A DNA stretch of 64,000 bases. Source: Terrirubrum flagellatum (GTDB taxonomy: Bacteria > Pseudomonadota > Alphaproteobacteria > Rhizobiales > Beijerinckiaceae). Both the position numbers and the translations under genes were made by a program. This document shows, piece after piece, positions 25,621-33,871 of the stretch (position 1 is its first letter; the number at the start of each line of letters is the position of its first letter). The notes beneath the pieces were generated by a model. The model worked only from the letters and a program-made list of their open reading frames with translations. It was not told where the DNA came from and searched no databases. Location: positions 4,949,501 through 5,013,500 of the forward strand of contig NZ_CP091851.1 of the NCBI RefSeq assembly GCF_022059845.1, written 5' to 3'.

Positions 25621-26508
25621 ATGGTTGAGAGCGCGCCCTCACGCGTCGGCCTTATCGTCGCGCTCGCGTCGGCGACGGCCTATGGCGTGAACATCATCGG
25701 CGCGAAGATGAGCGCCGCGGCCGGGATCGCCGCGCCGACCGTCGTTTTCTATCGTGTCGCCATGATGATGGCGATCATCGGCGTCGTTCTGGTCGCGATG
25801 CGGGGCGCGCCGAAAATCTCGCGCACGGCGTGGCCGGCGATGGCGCTGCTCATCATCACGAGCGGCGGCATGGGCATCGCGTATCTCTCATCGGTCGCGT
25901 TCATTCCGGTCACCGTCGCCGCTGTGATCCTCTACACCTATCCCGTGCTGATCGTGCTGCTCGGACCCGTTGTCGCAGGGACCGTGCTGCGACCGCGCGA
26001 TGTGATGATCGTGCTGACGGCCTTCGCAGGCGTCGTAACCATGGTGGGCCCTAGCTTCTCGTCGCTCGACGCGCGCGGCCTGGCGCTCGCCGCCTGCGCC
26101 GCGTTGTTCACCACATGCCAATTCTTCGCCGGCAACCGGCTCGCGAAAGAGAGCACGATCGACAAGATTTTCTGGGTGCAGACCGGCGTGCTGCCGATCG
26201 CGGCCGCTGTGGCGCTGCTATCCGGCGGTCTGCTCGGACCTCAATCATTGCTGCTCTCGCCTGACGGCGTCGCCATCGTGATCGGCGGCTATATCATCGG
26301 CTCCTGCGGGCTGCTGTTCGCGCTGTCGCGCCTGCGGGCGTCGGTGGCGGGGCTGGTGTTCTGTCTCGAACCTGTGGTCGCTTCCACCTCTTCAGCGCTG
26401 TGGCTGGGCGAGCGGCTGGCGCCGATCCAGTATGCCGGCGGGGCGCTGGTGATCGCGGCGATCATCGCCACTATATTTGCGCCGGCGCAGCGACTGCAGG
26501 CGGCGTGA
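25621..26508 (+). CDS. DMT superfamily (EamA) transporter
   Basis: A 295-residue membrane protein with about ten hydrophobic segments in two EamA repeats; the first helix reads VGLIVALASATAYGVNIIGAK and the last half ends AGGALVIAAIIATIFAP. Probable metabolite exporter, substrate unknown. ATG 25621 is preferred; an in-frame GTG at 25591 would add ten residues. It follows the carboxypeptidase by about 100 bases and is a distant relative of the EamA gene at 22.8-23.7 kb, but not a close duplicate. Confidence 0.83.
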   Translation: MVESAPSRVGLIVALASATAYGVNIIGAKMSAAAGIAAPTVVFYRVAMMMAIIGVVLVAMRGAPKISRTAWPAMALLIITSGGMGIAYLSSVAFIPVTVAAVILYTYPVLIVLLGPVVAGTVLRPRDVMIVLTAFAGVVTMVGPSFSSLDARGLALAACAALFTTCQFFAGNRLAKESTIDKIFWVQTGVLPIAAAVALLSGGLLGPQSLLLSPDGVAIVIGGYIIGSCGLLFALSRLRASVAGLVFCLEPVVASTSSALWLGERLAPIQYAGGALVIAAIIATIFAPAQRLQAA

Positions 26509-26554
26509 GGCGCGGTCGCGTTCTTTCGCGACGCCAGAAGACGGCGGTTTCTCC

Positions 26555-27568
26555 ATGAGCGACGCGCAAAGACCCGAGCCTCTGTCGCTCGTCGTGCTCA
26601 CGGGCTTTCTCGGCGCGGGCAAAACGAGCCTGCTCAATCAATGGGTCGCCGATCCCGCCCTCGCCGACGCCGTGGTGATGATCAACGAGTTCGGCGAGAT
26701 CGCGCTCGATCATCAGCTCATTGAGAAAGTCAGCGACGAGATCATCACGCTGCCTTCGGGCTGCGTGTGCTGTGCGGTGCGCGGCGATTTCGCCGGCCTG
26801 CTCATCAACCTTCTCAAGCGGCGCGACAATGGCCGCATCTCGCTCTTTCGGCGCGTTGTGCTGGAGACGACGGGCGTCGCCGATCCCGGCCCGATTCTCG
26901 CGGCCGTGCGCGGTCATCCCTATCTCAGCCTGAGATATCCCGACGTCTCGGTCCTGACTGTCGTTGACGCCATCAACGGGGCGGCGACGCTCGTCGCGCA
27001 CGAAGTGAATGCGCGCCAGATCGCCGCCGCCGACGCGCTGATCCTGACCAAGACCGATCTCGCGCCAGACAGGGATGATGTCACGCGGCTTCGCGCGAGT
27101 CTTGAAAGCGTCAATCCGCTCGCGGCGATTCTCGATGCGCAGGCGGGCGAGGCTTCTGCGTCAGCGGTGATCGCAGCGGTGTCGGACGCGCCGCGCCCGG
27201 CAAGCCGTCGCAGCGCCGCGACCGATGTCGAGCCGCCGCCAGCCTCGCACGGTGTTCGCTCTTTCACGCTGACCAGCGCAACGCCCGTGCGCGCCGAACA
27301 GCTCGACGTGTTTCTCGAGCTTCTGCAGACGAGCAAGGGGCCTGACCTGCTGCGCGTCAAAGGTCTTGTGTTCCTCGCGCAGGAGCCAGAGACGCCGCTG
27401 GTGATCCATGTGGCGCAAAGCGTGATGCATCCGCCGCGGCTCCTGGAGCGCTGGCCTGACGACGACCGCTCGACGCGGCTCGTTTTCATCGTGCGCGATA
27501 TCGAGCCCGATTTCGTCGCCAGCCTGTGGGACGCATTCGGCGGCGACGGCCAGATCGAGCGACGATAG
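26555..27568 (+). CDS. CobW/COG0523 family GTP-binding metallochaperone
   Basis: A 337-residue G3E-family P-loop GTPase. Walker A is GFLGAGKT (residues 17-24), the metal-binding CxCC is at residues 70-73 (GCVCC), the GTP base motif TKTD follows near 155, and the C-terminal CobW_C domain is present (SFTLTSATPVRAEQLDVFLELL...VKGLVFL). COG0523 proteins deliver zinc, cobalt or other metals to client enzymes. The cobS-cobT genes lie 8 kb away, but there is no operon link, so a specific role in cobalamin is not shown. ATG 26555 chosen from conservation of the N-terminus. Confidence 0.88.
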   Translation: MSDAQRPEPLSLVVLTGFLGAGKTSLLNQWVADPALADAVVMINEFGEIALDHQLIEKVSDEIITLPSGCVCCAVRGDFAGLLINLLKRRDNGRISLFRRVVLETTGVADPGPILAAVRGHPYLSLRYPDVSVLTVVDAINGAATLVAHEVNARQIAAADALILTKTDLAPDRDDVTRLRASLESVNPLAAILDAQAGEASASAVIAAVSDAPRPASRRSAATDVEPPPASHGVRSFTLTSATPVRAEQLDVFLELLQTSKGPDLLRVKGLVFLAQEPETPLVIHVAQSVMHPPRLLERWPDDDRSTRLVFIVRDIEPDFVASLWDAFGGDGQIERR

Positions 27569-27692
27569 TCAGGCGTCCAGCACGCTCCATTTTCTTTCCG
27601 ATTGCGGCCGGCTGGAACGGAACTTGTAACCTCTTCCCCGTACAGTCGCGATCCGTCCCATTGCGGGACAGTCGCCAGGCAACGGGCGTTTC

Positions 27693-28901
27693 ATGTCGGC
27701 TCTGCGCGCGAATCAGGAAACCATACGGTCAGACCTCCGCGAGACGGAGCCGGCGCGCCCTGAAGCCGCCCCGCCCCTGTCGGTTCGCATCCTGCCGTCG
27801 CTGGCGCTTGAAGAACATGCCGCGGCGATCGGGTCGCTGGCGCAGCGTGCGCTCGCCCGCAACGTCTTCTATGAAGCGCCATTCCTCATTCACGCCGCCC
27901 ATCATCTGCGCGATGACGGCCGACCGCAGATCGTCTCGATCTGGAAGGGGGAGGGCGGCGATGATCTCGTTGGCCTTTTTCCCATCGTCGCGCCGCGATT
28001 TTCCTTCGTCGCCGGGAAGGCGCAGGGTTGGCTGTCCCATTTCATGGCCGATGGCACGCCCTTGATCGATATGGAACGCGCCGAAGATGTGCTGTCGGCC
28101 TTCCTCGATTGGCTGGCGGCGAGCGAGCGGCCTATGGTTGGCGCACTGTTTCCCGCGATCGACGCGGACGGGCCGTTTGCGGCGTTGCTGCGCGCGACGG
28201 CGGCGCGGCGCGGCCTCGCGACAGCGGCGCTCGACGAACGGCTTCGCGCCATCCTGCGCGTTGGAGAGGAACCCTCGGCGCGTCATTCAGGCCGCAAGGA
28301 GCTTCGTCGTCTCGGCCGTCGCCTCGGCGAACGCGGGCATCTGCAATTGCGCGCCGCGACCAGTCGCGCGGAGGTGCGCAACGCCTTCGAACATTTTCTG
28401 GCGCTTGAAGCGCGGGGCTGGAAGGGCCGCGCCGGCACGGCGTTGATGCAGGACGCGGCTGGCGCCGCCTTCTCGCGTTCGGCCGTGCGCGCGCTCGCGG
28501 GCGAAGGGCGCTGCCGCATCGATTTGCTCGAATTAAATGGCGCTCCGATCGCGGCGACGATCGAACTATCCGCCGGCGACAAGGCGTCGTTCTGGAAGAC
28601 TGTCTATGATGAAAATTATGCGCGCTTCTCGCCGGGCGCGCAGATGGCGGCGCAACTCAGCGAGAGGCATGCTGAGGAGCGCGATGTGGCGCTGGTGGAT
28701 TCCTGCGCCGAATCCGATCATCCCATGATCGATCATCTCTGGTCTGACCGTCTGCGCGTCGTCGACATGTTCATCGCCGCGTCGACGGATCATGGAGCCG
28801 CCGCGGAGACGCTTCTGCGTCGTGAAACGATCCGCCGGCGCGTGCGGACGGTCGCGAAGCAGGTCTATCGCGTCGTTCGCCCCTTGAAGCGCGCGTCGTA
28901 G
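27693..28901 (+). CDS. GNAT family acetyltransferase, FemAB/CelD-like
   Basis: A 402-residue protein with a GNAT-type acyltransferase core of the BcsL/CelD (FemAB-like) group. The core lies in the second half: the segment HFLALEARGWKGRAGTALMQD and the strand-turn LLELNGAPIAATIELSAGDKASFWKTVYDENYARFSPGAQM are characteristic. Relatives modify polysaccharides or cell-wall components in the cytoplasm; the substrate here is unknown. The first ~30 residues are variable. It stands alone after cobW. A small hairpin, GTCCC/GGGAC, lies about 24 bases before the start. Confidence 0.8.
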   Translation: MSALRANQETIRSDLRETEPARPEAAPPLSVRILPSLALEEHAAAIGSLAQRALARNVFYEAPFLIHAAHHLRDDGRPQIVSIWKGEGGDDLVGLFPIVAPRFSFVAGKAQGWLSHFMADGTPLIDMERAEDVLSAFLDWLAASERPMVGALFPAIDADGPFAALLRATAARRGLATAALDERLRAILRVGEEPSARHSGRKELRRLGRRLGERGHLQLRAATSRAEVRNAFEHFLALEARGWKGRAGTALMQDAAGAAFSRSAVRALAGEGRCRIDLLELNGAPIAATIELSAGDKASFWKTVYDENYARFSPGAQMAAQLSERHAEERDVALVDSCAESDHPMIDHLWSDRLRVVDMFIAASTDHGAAAETLLRRETIRRRVRTVAKQVYRVVRPLKRAS

Positions 28902-28947
28902 AGCGACGTGCGCTCAATTGAATCGCGGCGCCGCTCTACGATTTTGT

Positions 28948-29000
28948 TTGTCGCAACGTTTCGCGGAAAACCGGTTCCCACTTTTCCGCACGTTGCTCCA
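28948..29000. repeat. Hairpin repeat, copy A
   Basis: An intergenic palindrome with outer arms GCAACGT/ACGTTGC (28953-28959, 28990-28996) and inner arms GCGGAAAA/TTTTCCGC (28963-28970, 28982-28989) around the loop CCGGTTCCCAC. It matches copy B at 30755-30807 in loop and inner stem, while the outer arms differ in a compensated way. It lies between the stops of an acetyltransferase and an acyl-CoA synthetase and may also act in termination. Confidence 0.75.
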
Positions 29001-29010
29001 ATTTCCAGCT

Positions 29011-30636
29011 TCAGCCCGCCTGGCGCAGCAGCCGGCGGATCACCTTTCCAGTCGTGGTGAGCGGCAGCGATTCCACGAACGCGATCTCACGCGGATATTC
29101 GTGCGCCGAGAGATGTTCGCGCACGAAGCTCTGGATGTCGCGCGCGAGTTCGTCTGATCCGGCGAAGCCTTCCTTCAAGGTGACGAAGGCTTTCACAATC
29201 TCGGTGCGCATTTCGTCGGGCTTGCCGACTGCGGCGGCGAGCGCCACGGCTGGATGACGGATCAGGCAATCCTCGATCTCGCCGGGCCCGATGCGATAGC
29301 CAGATGAGGTGATGATGTCGTCGTCGCGGCCAAAGAATCTGACGTAACCTTCTTCGTCGCGGACGCCCTGGTCGCCCGTGGTCATCCAGTCGCCGATGAA
29401 TTTATCGCGCGTCGCCTCCGGCTTGTTCCAGTAGGAAAGGAACATCACTGGATCAGGACGGAGCACGGCGATCTGGCCGCTTTCGCCGGGCTCGCAGATC
29501 GAACCATCTTCACGAATGACCGCGACGCGGTGGCCCGGAACGGGCTTTCCGATCGCGCCGGGTTGCGCCACTCCAATCGCAGCGCAGGAGGCCAGCACGA
29601 GATTGCATTCGGTCTGGCCGTAGAATTCGTTGATGGTGAGGCCCAACGCTTCGCGGCCCCAGGCGAAAATCGGAGCGCCAAGACTCTCGCCGCCGGATCC
29701 GATGGTGCGCAGATCAAGCGAGAAGCGGCCACGCGGATTGGCGACGGTGCGCAGCATGCGCAGCGCCGTCGGCGGAATGAAGGCGTTGCGCACTTTCATG
29801 TCCTGCATCAGGCGATAGGCGAGTTCGGGATCGAATTTCTCGAATTTTCGCGCGATCACGGGAACGCCGAAATGCAGCGCCGGCAGAAGCACATTCAGTA
29901 GCCCGCCGGCCCAGGCCCAGTCCGCGGGCGTCCACAGACGATCGCCCGGCTGCGGCAGAAATTCATGCGGCATCTGCACGCCGGGCAAATGCCCGAGCAG
30001 CACGCGATGCGCGTGCAGCGCGCCTTTCGGATTTCCCGTCGTGCCCGAGGTGTAGATCATCATCGCGGGATCGTCCGCGGACGTGTCGATGGGCGTGAAG
30101 TCGGGCGAGGCCTCGCGCATGAGGCGTGCATAATCGAGCGCGGCGCCGTCAGCGCCGTCGAGGCTGATCACGGTTTCGAGCGTCGGCGGTTTTTCCCCGC
30201 GCAGCCACTCGCCGAGACGCGAGAGGCTGGCTCCATTGGTGATCAGCGCTCTCGCGCCGGCGTCGCCAAGGCGGTAGGCGATCGCGTCGACGCCGAACAA
30301 GGTCGCGAGCGGCAGCGCGATGGCGCCGAGCTTGTAGATCGCGATATGGGCGACTGCGACCTCGCGGCATTGCGGCAGCATGATCGCGACGCGATCGCCG
30401 CGCGCGACGCCCTGTCTGGCGAGCGCATTGGCGAGCCGGTTCGATTCCTCGCGCAACTCGCCATAGGTCGCAGCCTTGATCGCGCCCGATTGCGTATCGA
30501 CGTCGAGGATCGCGATGCGGGAAGCGTCCGCCGCCGCCCAGCGGTCGCAGACATCGACGCCGATATTGTAACGTTCGGGGATGCGCCAGGTGAAAGCGGC
30601 GACGAGCCTGTCATAGTCGCGGATGTCGGGGAGCAT
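29011..30636 (-). CDS. AMP-dependent acyl-CoA synthetase
   Basis: A 541-residue ANL-family enzyme that activates a carboxylic acid to acyl-CoA through an acyl-AMP. The phosphate-binding loop is MIYTSGTTGNPKGALH (about residues 192-207); A5 NEFYGQTE and A8-type YKIGPG-like (SGYRIGPGEIEDCL) follow; the C-terminal catalytic Lys is in TTTGKVIRR. The sequence is closest in feel to medium-chain or acetyl-CoA-synthetase-like enzymes of Hyphomicrobiales. No MarR palindrome was found at its promoter. Hairpin repeats bracket the gene on both sides. Confidence 0.9.
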   Translation of the reverse strand: MLPDIRDYDRLVAAFTWRIPERYNIGVDVCDRWAAADASRIAILDVDTQSGAIKAATYGELREESNRLANALARQGVARGDRVAIMLPQCREVAVAHIAIYKLGAIALPLATLFGVDAIAYRLGDAGARALITNGASLSRLGEWLRGEKPPTLETVISLDGADGAALDYARLMREASPDFTPIDTSADDPAMMIYTSGTTGNPKGALHAHRVLLGHLPGVQMPHEFLPQPGDRLWTPADWAWAGGLLNVLLPALHFGVPVIARKFEKFDPELAYRLMQDMKVRNAFIPPTALRMLRTVANPRGRFSLDLRTIGSGGESLGAPIFAWGREALGLTINEFYGQTECNLVLASCAAIGVAQPGAIGKPVPGHRVAVIREDGSICEPGESGQIAVLRPDPVMFLSYWNKPEATRDKFIGDWMTTGDQGVRDEEGYVRFFGRDDDIITSSGYRIGPGEIEDCLIRHPAVALAAAVGKPDEMRTEIVKAFVTLKEGFAGSDELARDIQSFVREHLSAHEYPREIAFVESLPLTTTGKVIRRLLRQAG

Positions 30637-30694
30637 GGAAAGTTTGCCGCCTTTTTAGGCGGGCGTTCTATCGCTCCGGGCGCGGGCGCGCTAG

Positions 30695-30740
30695 ATCACG
30701 CCGCGCTTTGATTGAAACAATCAAAGCGCGGGAACGTGAT
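30695..30740. repeat. Long perfect hairpin between binding-protein and synthetase genes
   Basis: Fourteen-base perfect arms (CCGCGCTTTGATTG at 30701-30714 and its complement at 30718-30731) around an AAA loop, extended by ATCACG/CGTGAT outer arms with a three-base bulge. It lies after the ABC binding-protein gene and before the acyl-CoA synthetase start. It lacks a T-run, so termination is possible but not certain. Confidence 0.7.
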
Positions 30741-30754
30741 TGATTCCAAAAGTT

Positions 30755-30807
30755 TGGAGCATGGCTGTCGCGAAAAACCGGTTCCCACTTTTTCGCGCCA
30801 TGCTCCA
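30755..30807. repeat. Hairpin repeat, copy B
   Basis: Outer arms TGGAGCATGGC/GCCATGCTCCA (30755-30765, 30797-30807) and inner arms CGCGAAAAA/TTTTTCGCG (30769-30777, 30789-30797) around CCGGTTCCCAC. Same element as copy A at 28948-29000. Similar sequences are, to my knowledge, scattered between genes in Hyphomicrobiales genomes. Confidence 0.78.
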
Positions 30808-30818
30808 ATGGGCCGGCG

Positions 30819-31847
30819 TCAGCTCGCTTCGAGCTTCCGGTCGTCGGGTTTGGGGAGATAGCTGTCAGTGAAGGCGTCGCCGGCCTTCGCCCGGTCTTTC
30901 AGCGGCGCGCCGATCGAGATCTGATCGAGCGCCGTTCGCCAGCGCGCCGGATCAATCCCGCCAAAGCCGTTCGCCTTCACCCAGTCGGTGTTGACGTAAT
31001 TGTCGACCGTCATCTTCAGCCGCTCGAGCTCGACGTCGCGGCGCGCCGAGTCGTTGCGCCGCATCACGGAGTCGATCGCCTCCTCGGGGCTCGCGACCAC
31101 ATCCTTCACCGAGCGCGCCAGCGCGCGCAGAAAACCCTTCATCGCCTCCGGCTTCTCCGCCAGGAATTTCGGATTGGCGATCACCGCGTTGCCGTAGAGC
31201 TCGACGCCATAGTCGGCCATCAGCAGCACCACGATGTCGTCGGCGGGAACGCCGCGCGCCTTCAGATTGATGAAGGAGGAGTGGGCGAAGCCGAACACCG
31301 CGTCGAGTTCGCCGGAGGCGAGCATGGGCTCGCGCACGGGGAAGCCGACATTGTCGAACTTCATCGTGGATTCATCCAGCTTGTTGACCGTCCGGAATAC
31401 CGGCCATTGCGCGAAGGCGCCGTCGCCCGCCGGCGCCCCAAAACGCTTGCCGATCAGGTTGCGCACGTCGGGCGTCACGCCGCGGCTGCGGCGGCCGATG
31501 ATGGCGAAGGGCGGTTTGTCATAGACCATCATCACGGCCTTGACGTCGGCCGTCGGGTTCTGGTCGCGGAAACGGATGAGCGTGTTGACGTCGCCGAAGC
31601 CGAGATCGAAGCCGCCGGTCGCGACGCGCTGGATCGGCTCGCGCGAGCCTGCGCCCGGCTCGATCGTCACATCGAGCCCTTCATCGCGGAAATAGCCCTT
31701 GTCGAGGCCATGCAGAAAGAGCGCGGCCGGACCTTCGAACCGCCAGTCGAGAGCGAACCTGATCTTCGTCTGCGCGGATGCGGCCAATGGCGTCAGCATC
31801 AGGCCGATGACAGCGGCCAGTCTGAACGCAAAAAGGCGCAGCGGCAT
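30819..31847 (-). CDS. ABC transporter substrate-binding protein, NMT1/SsuA-like
   Basis: A 342-residue periplasmic binding protein of the nitrate/sulfonate/taurine/thiamine-precursor type. The signal peptide ends near PLAASAQT; the mature start KIRFALDWRFEGPAALFLHGLDKGYFRDEGLDV and the following IEPGAGSREPIQRVATGGFDLGFGDV are typical. The ligand is unknown. ATG 31847 is preferred, with AAGGA seven bases upstream; ATG 31862 is an alternative. No permease or ATPase gene is next to it, so it is an orphan component or serves a transporter encoded elsewhere. Confidence 0.88.
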   Translation of the reverse strand: MPLRLFAFRLAAVIGLMLTPLAASAQTKIRFALDWRFEGPAALFLHGLDKGYFRDEGLDVTIEPGAGSREPIQRVATGGFDLGFGDVNTLIRFRDQNPTADVKAVMMVYDKPPFAIIGRRSRGVTPDVRNLIGKRFGAPAGDGAFAQWPVFRTVNKLDESTMKFDNVGFPVREPMLASGELDAVFGFAHSSFINLKARGVPADDIVVLLMADYGVELYGNAVIANPKFLAEKPEAMKGFLRALARSVKDVVASPEEAIDSVMRRNDSARRDVELERLKMTVDNYVNTDWVKANGFGGIDPARWRTALDQISIGAPLKDRAKAGDAFTDSYLPKPDDRKLEAS

Positions 31848-32037
31848 CGGCTTATCCTTCATGATCCTCTGCGCGACAGGCCGCCTCAGTCCTCTCGCAC
31901 AGGCGGGGCGACGCGCATCACGCGTCAGCCGGTTTCCATCGTGCAAGCCTCATGCCTGACGTTGCAAGCGGGAACCGTCACGATCCTTAAATTCGTCTAG
32001 AGCCAGCCATGTGAGCGGACGCTGAACGAGACATGAC

Positions 32038-32061
32038 AAAACAGTGAATAGTCACTGTTTT
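32038..32061. promoter_or_regulatory. Perfect inverted repeat, operator or weak terminator
   Basis: Ten-base perfect arms AAAACAGTGA/TCACTGTTTT separated by ATAG, 33 bases after the DUF1178 stop and 191 bases before the binding-protein start (both minus strand). It could terminate DUF1178 transcription in either direction, since the stem ends in T's, but it also looks like a regulator site of the ACAGTGA-N-TCACTGT kind. Confidence 0.55.
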
Positions 32062-32093
32062 ACGATGTCTTTGCGGCGATGCGGCGCCGATTT

Positions 32094-32561
32094 TCAGTTC
32101 CGGTCGTCGGGCAGGATCGGAAGAGGATGCACCTCGATGCCTTCCTCGTGCAGCGCCTGCGCGTCCTCGATCGAGGATTGTCCGTAGATCGAGCGATGCT
32201 CGACTTCGCCGTAATGCATCTGGCGTGCGACTTCCGGGAATTTCTCGCCGACATCCTCGGCGTTGGCCTTCACATGATCGCGCAGCGCCCGCAGCATCGC
32301 GCGCATCTCCTGATCGCGCGCCGACGCCAGCGCCATGGCCTGAGCCGCCTCGGCGGGAATCGGCGGGGAGGGGGGCATGGGCTTCGCGTCCACTTCGCGG
32401 GTCGCCACCCGCGGGGCCATCATCGCCTTGCGCACCTTGGTCGAATTGCAAGCAGGACAGGCGACGAGGCCGCGCTTGGCCTGAGCGTCATAGGAGGCCG
32501 AATCCGGGAACCAGCTCTCGAATTCATGCTCTTTGTCGCAGACCAGAGAATACCGGATCAT
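32094..32561 (-). CDS. DUF1178 family protein
   Basis: A 155-residue protein of unknown function. MIRYSLVCDKEHEFESWFPDSASYDAQAKRGLVACPACNS is the family N-terminus, with cysteines at residue 8 and in CPAC that probably bind a metal. The C-terminal part EVEHRSIYGQSSIEDAQALHEEGIEVHPLPILPDD is also conserved. ATG 32561 fits the family start; a longer frame to 32693 runs through the end of the glutaredoxin gene and is not used. In related genomes a nitrilase-family gene often separates grxC and this gene; here the gap is only 85 bases. Confidence 0.87.
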   Translation of the reverse strand: MIRYSLVCDKEHEFESWFPDSASYDAQAKRGLVACPACNSTKVRKAMMAPRVATREVDAKPMPPSPPIPAEAAQAMALASARDQEMRAMLRALRDHVKANAEDVGEKFPEVARQMHYGEVEHRSIYGQSSIEDAQALHEEGIEVHPLPILPDDRN

Positions 32562-32646
32562 TCTGCAGCGGGGTCCTTCGTCCTGCCCTTGAAAGCCGCG
32601 ATCATGGCCGAAATGGTTTGCATTTCCGTCGCCGCGCGGCGCTCGT

Positions 32647-32904
32647 TTACGTCGCCAGCATAGGCTCGAACTCGCCGCGGCGGTCGAGCGCATAGAGATC
32701 GTCGCAACCGCCGATATGAGCGTCGCCGACGAAGATTTGCGGCACCGAGGTGCGCCCGCCCGCCCGCTCGACCATGACGGCCCGCGCCTCCGGATGCTTC
32801 TCGATGTCGATATCCTCGAACGCCACTCCCTTCCTGGTCAGGAGGTCTTTGGCGGCATGGCAATAGCTGCACCAGGAGCGGCTATAGATGGTCACTGGGG
32901 GCAT
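32647..32904 (-). CDS. grxC: Glutaredoxin 3
   Basis: An 85-residue dithiol glutaredoxin that reduces disulfides and glutathione mixed disulfides in the cytoplasm. The active site is Cys12-Ser-Tyr-Cys15 (WCSYCHA), a CSYC variant of the usual CPYC. The glutathione-binding TSVPQIF with its cis-Pro and GGCDDL motifs are present. It follows comF by about 90 bases on the minus strand. Confidence 0.93.
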   Translation of the reverse strand: MPPVTIYSRSWCSYCHAAKDLLTRKGVAFEDIDIEKHPEARAVMVERAGGRTSVPQIFVGDAHIGGCDDLYALDRRGEFEPMLAT

Positions 32905-32997
32905 GGTCGCGTCGTGGTTTGATCAGTTGGTCCAGATATAGGCGGCCGCCGAGCCCCGCCCAAGGCGCCTGAACCTCAGCCCTTAGCCGCAGAATAA

Positions 32998-33795
32998 TCA
33001 AGCGTCGACCGTGACGCGGGCGAAGGTGAGCACGTCGACCCCTGCGGCTCCCGCCCGCCGCAGGGCGCGGGCGGCGGCAGAAACAGTCGCTCCGGTGGTC
33101 AAGACGTCGTCGATGAGCAGCAGGCGGCGGCCTTCGACGGCAGGACGTCGATCGGCAGGAACCTTGAACGCGCCGGCGAGATTCGCCGCCCGTTCGGCGC
33201 GCGTCAGCCCGACCTGCGGCCTGGTGCGACGAACGCGGATCAGGGCGTCGAGCAGGAGCGACTTTCCCGACGATTTCGCGACCATCCGGGCCAACAAAGC
33301 GGCCTGATTGTAGCGGCGGGTCCAGAGACGGAACCGATGCAGCGGGATGGGCAGGATCGCATCGGCTTCCGCGAGAAGCTCCCGGCCGGCCGCCGCCATC
33401 ATGGTTCCCATGGTCACGGCGAGATGAAGCTGATCGCCATATTTCTGCCGATGGGTCAGGGAGCGCGCGATGTCGTCGTAGCGCGCCACGGCGCGGGCGC
33501 GGTCGAAGACCGGGGGATTGGCGATCGCCTCGGGTGAGAGCAACTTGCCGCCGATATCGAGCGCGAACGGCGTGCCCAGCCGCTCGCAATAGGGCCGCTC
33601 GATCAGCGCGAGGCGGCTCCAGCAGCGCGCGCACAAGCCGTCGGGGATCGATGTCGCGGCCCGGCAATGGGCGCACACCGGCGGCCAGAGAAGATCTGCA
33701 AAGGCGCTGCCGCCTCGGCGCGCGAAGGAGCGCGCCGCAGCCAGCGCGCGGCTGGCTAGCGGCGCCTCGCAATGCTCGTCAGGCGTCGCATCCAT
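32998..33795 (-). CDS. ComF family phosphoribosyltransferase-like protein
   Basis: A 265-residue protein with an N-terminal zinc-ribbon type block (CAHCRAATSIPDGLCARCW) and a C-terminal phosphoribosyltransferase fold; the PRPP loop is LLLIDDVLTTGATV. ComF is needed for DNA uptake in Bacillus and Haemophilus; in alphaproteobacteria the role is not shown. ATG 33795 (MDATPDEHCEAP) leaves 76 bases for divergent promoters; a longer frame starts at 33873 and would overlap the start codon of the divergent methyltransferase. Confidence 0.87.
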   Translation of the reverse strand: MDATPDEHCEAPLASRALAAARSFARRGGSAFADLLWPPVCAHCRAATSIPDGLCARCWSRLALIERPYCERLGTPFALDIGGKLLSPEAIANPPVFDRARAVARYDDIARSLTHRQKYGDQLHLAVTMGTMMAAAGRELLAEADAILPIPLHRFRLWTRRYNQAALLARMVAKSSGKSLLLDALIRVRRTRPQVGLTRAERAANLAGAFKVPADRRPAVEGRRLLLIDDVLTTGATVSAAARALRRAGAAGVDVLTFARVTVDA

Positions 33796-33871
33796 CACGT
33801 CCAGCTTAGTCGCAACGCGAAGCGGCGCCAGCGCTTTGACCCTGCGCCGCAGCCTCGCCATAAGGCGCGCC

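Noticed and set aside
22834-26508. Two EamA transporters as a tandem duplication around the carboxypeptidase
   Set aside because: Their sequences are only distantly alike and face opposite directions; no sign of recent duplication.
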